Shown here piece by piece: positions 1 through 5,295 of a stretch of 5,295 nucleotides of DNA (the first letter of the stretch is position 1; every line of letters starts with the position of its first letter). Origin of the DNA: Candidatus Omnitrophica bacterium UBA5776 (GTDB lineage: Bacteria > Omnitrophota > Gorgyraeia > Gygaellales > Profunditerraquicolaceae); the NCBI GenBank assembly GCA_002418595.1, contig DIEK01000066.1, positions 1 to 5,295 on the forward strand, read 5' to 3'. The notes beneath the pieces were generated by a model that worked only from the letters and a program-made list of their open reading frames with translations, did no database searches and was not told where the DNA came from. Both the position numbers and the translations under genes were made by a program.

Positions 1-713
<713 letters not shown>

Positions 714-1067
714 TTATTTCACATCGTACCCGTTGGCGGACAAGAATCGAACGACCCCTTCCCTGCGGTCACCCTGCAGTTCGATCGTAAAATCCTTTAC
801 CGTCCCGCCCGCACCGAACCTGCGCTTCAACTCCCTGCAAAGCGCCTCCAGTTCCTCCCTGTTGAGAGAGAGTCCGGAGATGACCGTCATCCCCTTGCCC
901 TTCCTCCCCTGTGTCTCATAACGCGCCCGCGCCGAACCCCCGGCATCCGGTACCGCCGAACGCTTCAGCTTATCGCAGAGGCAATCACCCAGCGGTTTTA
1001 AACACTTTGGACACATCCTGCCGTGTTCGGTGGAATAAACAAGGCGGGAGTTATCGGAGATGGACAT
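714..1067 (-). CDS. yciH: YciH / SUI1-family (eIF1-like) translation factor with a four-cysteine insert
   Basis: This 117-residue cytoplasmic protein of the SUI1/eIF1 fold is related to E. coli YciH, which can influence start-site selection during initiation. The N-terminal SRLVYSTEHGR (7-17) is the family's opening motif. It is followed by Cys19, Cys22, Cys29 and Cys31 (CPKC, then CLC), a likely metal-binding knuckle. The core carries GRKGKGMTVISGL (54-66) and GAGGTVKDFTIELQGD (85-100), the signature region of bacterial SUI1 proteins. I chose the ATG at 1065-1067 because AAAGAGG (1077-1083) lies 9 nt upstream. The longer frame starts with TTG at 1074-1076, which directly abuts that Shine-Dalgarno and cannot use it. 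The Shine-Dalgarno is inside the end of the permease gene and only 5 nt separate that stop from this start, so translation is probably coupled. Family assignment is secure; its cellular role here is inferred. Confidence 0.95.
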   Translation of the reverse strand: MSISDNSRLVYSTEHGRMCPKCLKPLGDCLCDKLKRSAVPDAGGSARARYETQGRKGKGMTVISGLSLNREELEALCRELKRRFGAGGTVKDFTIELQGDRREGVVRFLSANGYDVK

Positions 1068-1072
1068 TTGTT

Positions 1073-2917
1073 TCAACCTCTTTGTCTTTCGGCTAAAAGG
1101 ACGATGTTTCTTAATTCTTCTTTACTGCCTGCCAACAGCCACAGCTTGTCGAAACCCGGGGTATTGGTGATCTGGGCGATGGCTGCAAGCGCCTTTAAAT
1201 GCAAATTACGCTCGTCCGAAGAAGCGGCAAGGATGAATATAATGTGCACCAGCTCATCGTTGGGAAAAATGACCCCGGCCCCGGCCCTTACCAGCAGTAT
1301 TTTGAATGTCCGCTCCCCGGCAACGATAATATGCGGGATTGCAAGGCCCTTCCTCAATACCGTGCTCGACTCTTTCTCTCTTTCCAGGAAATCCTTCACA
1401 AGGACCGCGGGGTCCGCCATCAGGTCGCTGCCCAACAGCTGGGATACTCTGTTGAACAACTCCTTGGCTTCAATAGGCGTATCTATGTCAAGTATCCGGC
1501 TCTCCATGATGATCTTATGGAAGCGGTCCTCGACCACCTCGTCGCGCTGGATGACTATGTCCTTTAATTCGGTAAGAAGATTCTCGGTGGCCAATCCCTT
1601 ATCTTTAGCTATCAGCCTCTCCAGCGTATAGATAAGCGCCGAGTCCCGCGACGCTCTCTTTTGCGCGTAGATCCTATACCATATCAAAGCCAAAAGAACG
1701 AATATGACCGTCAGGAAAATGATAAAAGAGCCCATCTCTACCAAAAGAAAAAAACCGCCCAATATCCCGAGAACATGCATATATGGATATGCCGGAGAGT
1801 GGAACTTCGGCCGATAACTCAATATCCTGCTTTTCCTGAATAGAATAACGGTGAGATTGCCGAAAATATAAAGCAGGATCAAGACAGTCGAAGCCACCTT
1901 GACCAGCAGTTCCAGCCTTAAAAACAAGATAGACGCGGCCATGAATAACCCGGTGGCAATAATGGCAATATACGGAACATTGAATCTACGGCTTACTCTC
2001 TCGAAAATACGCGGCAGAAGATTATCCCTGCTCATACTCAAGGGATAGCGCGAGGCGCTCATAATACCCGCATTGGCCGTCGTGATAAAAGACAGCAGCG
2101 CCCCTAAGCTGACCACAGCCTTCAGGAAATTACCCCCGGCTATGAATGCCCCGTCTGAAATGGGGGTCAGACTGTTTTTTAGATTCTCCGGGGCCATCAC
2201 TCCCACGGTCACGAATATCGCTGCCGCATAAAGGATGGATACGACCGCCAAGGAAATGATCATTCCCAGAGGGATATTCCTGCCGGGATCTTTTATCTCC
2301 TCCGCCAGCGCCGTGATCTTCACCAGCCCGGCGTAGGAAATGAACACGAAACTCGCCGTGGAGAAAACAGGAGTTATCCCCCGGGGGAAGAACGGGGAGA
2401 AATTGGCGCTGTTGACTCTGCCAAGGGCAAGAAGGATATACGCTCCCAATATGCACAAAAGACCAATGACCAGGAACACCTGCACCCTGCCCGCCTCTTT
2501 AACGCCCGTCAGATTCAATACGATAAAAAACAGGCAAAAGGCCAGCGCGATAAAATTCATTGGGAGACGGATGACGACGCTTAAATATGCGCCCACGCCT
2601 ATAAGCGCAAAAGCGGATTTCAAGCCCAAGGAAAACCAAGTGCTGAACCCGGCGACGGTTCCTAAAAGAGGCCCGAAACCCCTCATTATATAGAAATAAT
2701 CCCCTCCCGCCTTGGGCATAGCCGTTGACAGCTCGGCCATACTCAAAAGCGTGGGGATACAAAGCAGCCCGGCGAGAAGATAGGAAAAAACCACTCCCGG
2801 CCCAGCCTTCGCGAAAGCCATCCCAGGAAGAATGAAAAGGCCGGAGCTGATCATCGCCCCAGTCGCAATGCAGAAAACGTCCAAAAGCCCGAGCTCTTTC
2901 TTTAATTTTTCCGTCAT
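1073..2917 (-). CDS. APC-superfamily amino-acid permease fused to a C-terminal PTS EIIA (type 2) domain
   Basis: This 614-residue inner-membrane protein has two parts. Residues 1 to about 420 form an APC permease of about 12 hydrophobic segments. They include GAMISSGLFILPG (20-32) in the first helix, EEIKDPGRNIP (206-216) after a middle helix, and MSASRYPLSMSRDNLLP (286-302), all typical of amino-acid/polyamine transporters. A charged linker (about 421-475, with VVEDRFHKII) leads to a PTS EIIA fructose/mannitol-type domain (about 477-614). Its active-site segment GLAIPH carries His529, the residue phosphorylated in this family. EIIA domains receive phosphate from HPr, so the fusion suggests transport gated by PTS phosphorylation; this is inference. 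The substrate is unknown, amino acid being most likely. The start is the ATG at 2915-2917, with AAGGAAG (2924-2930) 6 nt upstream. A GTG at 2950 would add 11 residues but has no Shine-Dalgarno. The gene is coupled to yciH downstream. Confidence 0.93.
   Translation of the reverse strand: MTEKLKKELGLLDVFCIATGAMISSGLFILPGMAFAKAGPGVVFSYLLAGLLCIPTLLSMAELSTAMPKAGGDYFYIMRGFGPLLGTVAGFSTWFSLGLKSAFALIGVGAYLSVVIRLPMNFIALAFCLFFIVLNLTGVKEAGRVQVFLVIGLLCILGAYILLALGRVNSANFSPFFPRGITPVFSTASFVFISYAGLVKITALAEEIKDPGRNIPLGMIISLAVVSILYAAAIFVTVGVMAPENLKNSLTPISDGAFIAGGNFLKAVVSLGALLSFITTANAGIMSASRYPLSMSRDNLLPRIFERVSRRFNVPYIAIIATGLFMAASILFLRLELLVKVASTVLILLYIFGNLTVILFRKSRILSYRPKFHSPAYPYMHVLGILGGFFLLVEMGSFIIFLTVIFVLLALIWYRIYAQKRASRDSALIYTLERLIAKDKGLATENLLTELKDIVIQRDEVVEDRFHKIIMESRILDIDTPIEAKELFNRVSQLLGSDLMADPAVLVKDFLEREKESSTVLRKGLAIPHIIVAGERTFKILLVRAGAGVIFPNDELVHIIFILAASSDERNLHLKALAAIAQITNTPGFDKLWLLAGSKEELRNIVLLAERQRG
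1077..1083 (-). promoter_or_regulatory. Shine-Dalgarno site that sets the yciH start
   Basis: The minus strand reads AAAGAGG here, followed by 9 nt and then the ATG at 1065-1067. The alternative TTG start begins at the very next base, leaving no spacing. The site overlaps the last codons of the upstream permease gene. Confidence 0.7.
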
Positions 2918-2923
2918 TTGTAA

Positions 2924-2930
2924 CTTCCTT
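2924..2930 (-). promoter_or_regulatory. Shine-Dalgarno site that sets the permease start
   Basis: The minus strand reads AAGGAAG, 6 nt before the ATG at 2915-2917. The frame stays open up to a GTG at 2948-2950, but the bases before that GTG are AT-rich and lack a purine-rich ribosome site. In addition, the residues after the ATG (MTEKLKKELGLLD) are the usual opening of APC permeases. Confidence 0.75.
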
Positions 2931-2950
2931 GGCCTTAATTCCGGGGACAC

Positions 2951-3188
2951 AATACTTAATTATTGCCTGAAGCGGCGCTCATCCTTCGAAAATAGATAGT
3001 CGTGAACGCCAGGCGAATCATAGAACCACTTGAAACACGACTACTTTTAAAAATTCATCGCAAACGCGGTATCGTTGGCTCATCGCCATAGATAAACCCA
3101 TTTTCCAAGAACCTATAAAAACCAAAGAACCGGCAGATTCAAAGCCTTACTACGACTACATTATTTACGATAGCAAACAATATCCAGA
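2951..3188. other. AT-rich intergenic gap with no convincing gene
   Basis: This gap separates the GDYXXLXY gene from the permease. Both neighbours run leftward, so it should hold a terminator and a promoter, but I see no strong hairpin with a T-run and no clear -35/-10 pair. Short open frames exist on both strands. A plus-strand frame of 52 codons (3034-3192) has no start codon. A minus-strand ATG frame of 27 codons spells MGLSMAMSQRYRVCD at its beginning and has no Shine-Dalgarno. None is recognisable. The direct near-repeat CCAAGAACC (3105-3113) and CCAAAGAACC (3122-3131) is the only internal repetition I noticed. Confidence 0.5.
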
Positions 3189-3743
3189 TTAATTTGATTG
3201 CTTTACAATATCCTCAATTCTGCGATCGCCTACATACAGCCCTTCAATGACAGCGAATCCATTCGTAACTCGAACAACAACATAAGCATCTTGCTTGTCT
3301 CGCCTACTATGTTCCCTATAAACCTGTTCTGCGCGCGGCGCTGCTTTTTCCTCCATGTAATAGCGATCAATGGGCAAGTTGAGGCCAACATCATTCCCAT
3401 TTAGATAGGTAACAGTCACCGTCAAATAAGTGAGATCTTTCGGTTTTTTCAAAGAAATTTTTGAAATTTTCGCAAATCCATTCTCATCAACTGCTAATTG
3501 TGCGAACACCTTCTGCCCATACTTTAGGTCAACACCTTCTGGTTTGCTAACCTTGTTAACCTCTACTCTTAAAGCGACATATCTTCCACGGAAGGCATCA
3601 TACGGATCAACTGGCGCAGTCTTAAACCGGAACGGAATACCAGTCCTTAATGTGACTTCTCTCTTAACAATCATGGATATCGGCAACACTATCTGTAAAC
3701 AAATAAGCCCGATAAAAAACCCAGTGATATATTCTTTTTTCAT
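3189..3743 (-). CDS. GDYXXLXY-family membrane-anchored protein
   Basis: This is a 184-residue protein of unknown function. Residues 7-26 form one hydrophobic segment after a short basic start (MKKEY), giving an uncleaved N-terminal anchor with the rest probably outside the cytoplasm. The segment DPYDAFRGRYVALRVEV (46-62) corresponds to the motif that names the family; here it reads GRYVALRV, so the Asp of the name is Arg and the last Tyr is Val. NLPIDRYYMEEKAAPRAEQ (122-140) matches the second conserved block, which usually contains a RYY/RYF core followed by acidic residues. Members typically sit beside DUF2157 membrane proteins, as here. The ATG at 3741-3743 overlaps the stop of the upstream gene (ATGA). 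A strong Shine-Dalgarno, AAAGGGGG (3750-3757), lies 6 nt upstream. The gene ends with TAA at 3189. The family call is good; no biochemical role can be given. Confidence 0.87.
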   Translation of the reverse strand: MKKEYITGFFIGLICLQIVLPISMIVKREVTLRTGIPFRFKTAPVDPYDAFRGRYVALRVEVNKVSKPEGVDLKYGQKVFAQLAVDENGFAKISKISLKKPKDLTYLTVTVTYLNGNDVGLNLPIDRYYMEEKAAPRAEQVYREHSRRDKQDAYVVVRVTNGFAVIEGLYVGDRRIEDIVKQSN

Positions 3744-5050
3744 GCCGCACCCCCTTTACGGCGTAAGATAACAACATTCGTAGCTAAAAATCCAACGCCG
3801 ATCAAAATAAAAACCAACCCTTTTATCACGAAACTCATCTCGCTATCGAAAAACCGCGCCAAAACAAGGGTCGCCAACATGAATATGCCCGTATTAATAA
3901 TGCCTAAATTGTTAGATTGTATCCCGGTCATCAACCTGTAAACACTGATGATCAGTAAAAAGATATTGAACAAAAACATCGAGAATGCCGGTGATGAGCC
4001 TCCAACCGCATACCCAAACAAAGCCAAAAAAGGCAATGCGCCGAATAACGTCCTCATCCAATCTTGACGTTTCGCAAACTGAAAGAATAAAAGCATTGCG
4101 CTCCCGATCAAAACGAAAGTCAACATATGGTCAGGAATCGCCGTCCATGAAGAGATCTCATTTGAAGCATAATAATATCTATGAGATATCGATTCCCATG
4201 GAAAACGGAAAGTGAACATAAACATCAAGATAAAAATACCGACCCCTCCAAGGATATGAAATGGCCTCTGCCAATTTGTTGATATTCCTTTAAATTCCCA
4301 CGCGCCAAGAAGATAAAATATCGTGATTATGCTCGAATAAATGACTATCCATGATCCAGGAAAAGTCCTGCCTAATGTAAACCCAGCTCCGACACAAATA
4401 CCTGTCGCCATCACCAAAGATAGAATCGCAGAGCGAACTGTATATTTTTTTTGTTTCAACGACCAGATAAAATGAGGAATGACAACTGATAAAAGCGGCC
4501 AGAATAAAAATGCTTTGAGAGGCTCATTCCAAAAATGTCCTGCCCACGCCGACACGCCAACAACATATATTGCCGCTGGAATAGTTGCTTCCATAAAATA
4601 CGTCAAAGGAACAATAAGCAACATCCATGTCAAAATGAAAGCCGGAGTGTCATTAGGAATATTGTACGTCTGGCTAATAAGCGCTATAGATGCCCCGACC
4701 ATAAGACTTAGAAAAGTTGCCGTCCCCTCTTTTAATGCCTGGGATGCCGGTCGTTTTAATACAACCCAGAAAGCTAATACCTGCGCTATCATTAAAGGCA
4801 GCAGGGATAAAATGGTACGTACTTGGCGCGACAATTGCTCCCAGTTATGCCCAAAAAGCAAAATAACACCAAGACCGATAAGCAAAGCTCCCAACACACT
4901 GCACGAAATAATAACAAACCATTTCTTATCGGAGGTTTTTACTTCGCCATAGTGGCCTCGAAGGTTATTCGCGGCCGCCTCAGTGATAACCCCTTTGGTG
5001 ACAAGATCAGGCAGTTCCTGATAAAGCCACTGCACGGCTTTCGTGTTCAT
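3740..5050 (-). CDS. DUF2157-type polytopic membrane protein
   Basis: This is a 436-residue integral membrane protein of unknown function. The soluble N-terminus (1-42) forms a short helical region, QWLYQELPDLVTKGVIT (7-23), a typical DUF2157 opening. About 12 hydrophobic segments follow; the clearest are near 45-67, 79-98, 109-129, 138-155, 207-226, 235-251, 265-282, 309-324, 335-350, 356-373, 383-401 and 408-429. GHNWEQLSRQVRTILSLLP (67-85), between the first two helices, is the conserved DUF2157 feature. The tail is basic (LRRKGG), suggesting a cytoplasmic C-terminus. The ATG at 5048-5050 has a near-perfect Shine-Dalgarno, AAAGGAG (5055-5061), 4 nt upstream. Its stop overlaps the next gene's start by four bases (ATGA), so the two form a translationally coupled pair. 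That pairing is common in this family and suggests a joint envelope role. Base composition is lower in GC than in the genes to the left. Confidence 0.88.
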   Translation of the reverse strand: MNTKAVQWLYQELPDLVTKGVITEAAANNLRGHYGEVKTSDKKWFVIISCSVLGALLIGLGVILLFGHNWEQLSRQVRTILSLLPLMIAQVLAFWVVLKRPASQALKEGTATFLSLMVGASIALISQTYNIPNDTPAFILTWMLLIVPLTYFMEATIPAAIYVVGVSAWAGHFWNEPLKAFLFWPLLSVVIPHFIWSLKQKKYTVRSAILSLVMATGICVGAGFTLGRTFPGSWIVIYSSIITIFYLLGAWEFKGISTNWQRPFHILGGVGIFILMFMFTFRFPWESISHRYYYASNEISSWTAIPDHMLTFVLIGSAMLLFFQFAKRQDWMRTLFGALPFLALFGYAVGGSSPAFSMFLFNIFLLIISVYRLMTGIQSNNLGIINTGIFMLATLVLARFFDSEMSFVIKGLVFILIGVGFLATNVVILRRKGGAA

Positions 5051-5130
5051 ATGGCTCCTTTCCCACGTCTTAAAATCAACGCTGAGTTCGAATCCCCTGA
5101 TGAATAAGGTAAAATTCAGAAAATCGAAAA

Positions 5131-5217
5131 CGGAGAGGCAGGGATTCGAACCCTGGGTGGAGTTACCTCCACAACAGTTTTCAAGACTGCCGCTTTCAAC
5201 CGCTCAGCCACCTCTCC
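5131..5217 (-). tRNA. tRNA-Ser, anticodon TGA
   Basis: This is an 87-base class II tRNA. The acceptor stem pairs GGAGAGG (5211-5217 on the complementary strand) with CCTCTCC (5132-5138), followed by a G discriminator at 5131, as expected for serine. The anticodon stem is CAGT/ACTG around the seven-base loop CTTGAAA, giving anticodon TGA (5181-5183), which reads UCA and probably other UCN codons. The long variable arm is a perfect six-pair stem, GTGGAG/CTCCAC, with loop GTAA (5157-5172). The T-arm reads AGGGTTCGAATCCCT. CCA is not encoded: after the discriminator the minus strand continues TTTTCG, so CCA must be added enzymatically. The DUF2157 gene begins 80 bases past its 3' end on the same strand. 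No terminator hairpin is visible between them. Confidence 0.97.
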
Positions 5218-5218
5218 A

Positions 5219-5295
5219 GCGTTACACTCGCAAATCCACGGTAATGCCACCTCAATACCGGTTAAGACTACCGCTTTTCCCGCCCGCTTTCAATG
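5219..5295 (-). repeat. tRNA-Ser-like fragment, possibly a decayed copy (continues past the right edge)
   Basis: Plus-strand AAGACTACCGCTTT (5264-5277) matches AAGACTGCCGCTTT of the intact tRNA (5183-5196) in 13 of 14 positions. CCGCTTTCAA (5284-5293) repeats tRNA bases 5190-5199 exactly. On the minus strand this gives, in tRNA order, a D-arm-like piece, a short insertion, an anticodon-arm-like piece, and then a hairpin CGGTAATG/CAATACCG with one A-A mismatch (5239-5260) where a variable arm would lie. The anticodon stem no longer pairs and no T-arm or acceptor stem is recognisable, so it is not a working tRNA. A relic of a duplicated tRNA-Ser is one reading; chance similarity in a short stretch is the other. 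Confidence 0.3.

Noticed and set aside
1023..1631. Plus-strand open frame of 202 codons
   Set aside because: It is antisense to the yciH start and the EIIA end of the permease, has low-complexity Ser/Asn-rich translation, no Shine-Dalgarno and no recognisable domain.
2130..2762. Minus-strand open frames of 108 and 87 codons inside the permease
   Set aside because: They are out-of-frame shadows within a continuous, well-supported permease reading frame.
2951..3000. Promoter for the permease operon in the AT-rich stretch upstream of the start
   Set aside because: Several TAATTA/TATTGT-like hexamers exist, but none pairs with an acceptable -35 box, so no position can be chosen.
3105..3131. Rho-independent terminator for the DUF2157 operon
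   Set aside because: CCAAGAACC and CCAAAGAACC are direct and not inverted repeats, and no stem with a following T-run forms on the minus strand.
4479..4952. Plus-strand open frame of 157 codons
   Set aside because: It is the shadow of the DUF2157 membrane protein in the opposite strand; the translation has no motif and no ribosome site.
5131..5295. Integration site with a duplicated tRNA 3' end
   Set aside because: No direct copy of the tRNA 3' end and no integrase is present in the window; only the inverted T-arm-like match at 5085-5098 was found.

Overview
All six genes in this window lie on the minus strand. In transcription order, right to left, they are: tRNA-Ser(TGA) at 5131-5217; a 12-helix DUF2157-type membrane protein; a small GDYXXLXY-family membrane-anchored protein; a 238-base gap; an APC-superfamily permease fused to a PTS EIIA (type 2) domain; a YciH/SUI1 (eIF1-like) protein; a 166-base gap; and the N-terminal 182 residues of a YbiT-type ABC-F ATPase cut by the left edge. 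The window is bacterial: it has Shine-Dalgarno sites, a long-variable-arm tRNA-Ser without encoded CCA, and YbiT and YciH homologues. I cannot place the phylum; the permease-EIIA fusion is a type I associate with poorly characterised environmental lineages, but that is recollection and not proof.

Left block (1-2950). This block is GC-rich (60-63% in the 60-base lines I counted) and looks like resident genome. The permease and yciH are translationally coupled: the yciH Shine-Dalgarno lies inside the last codons of the permease, and its ATG follows the permease stop after 5 nt. For both genes the longest open frame begins at an upstream non-ATG codon (GTG, TTG). The Shine-Dalgarno evidence places the real starts 11 and 3 codons further in.

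Right block (3189-5050). This block is clearly more AT-rich (28-47% GC in the lines I counted). It holds a two-gene operon, DUF2157 then GDYXXLXY, joined by an ATGA overlap and each preceded by a good Shine-Dalgarno. It starts 80 bases beyond the 3' end of tRNA-Ser. Low GC immediately beyond a tRNA 3' end is compatible with acquisition by transfer, but no attachment-site duplication or integrase is visible. The gap at 2951-3188 holds no convincing gene, only short open frames without good starts. Upstream of the tRNA, 5219-5295 contains pieces resembling the tRNA-Ser D-arm and anticodon region, possibly a decayed tRNA copy.

I see no defence system, CRISPR array, mobile element or clearly new system here. 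The most notable items are the permease-EIIA fusion with an intact phospho-acceptor histidine, the four-cysteine insert in YciH, and the composition shift next to tRNA-Ser.
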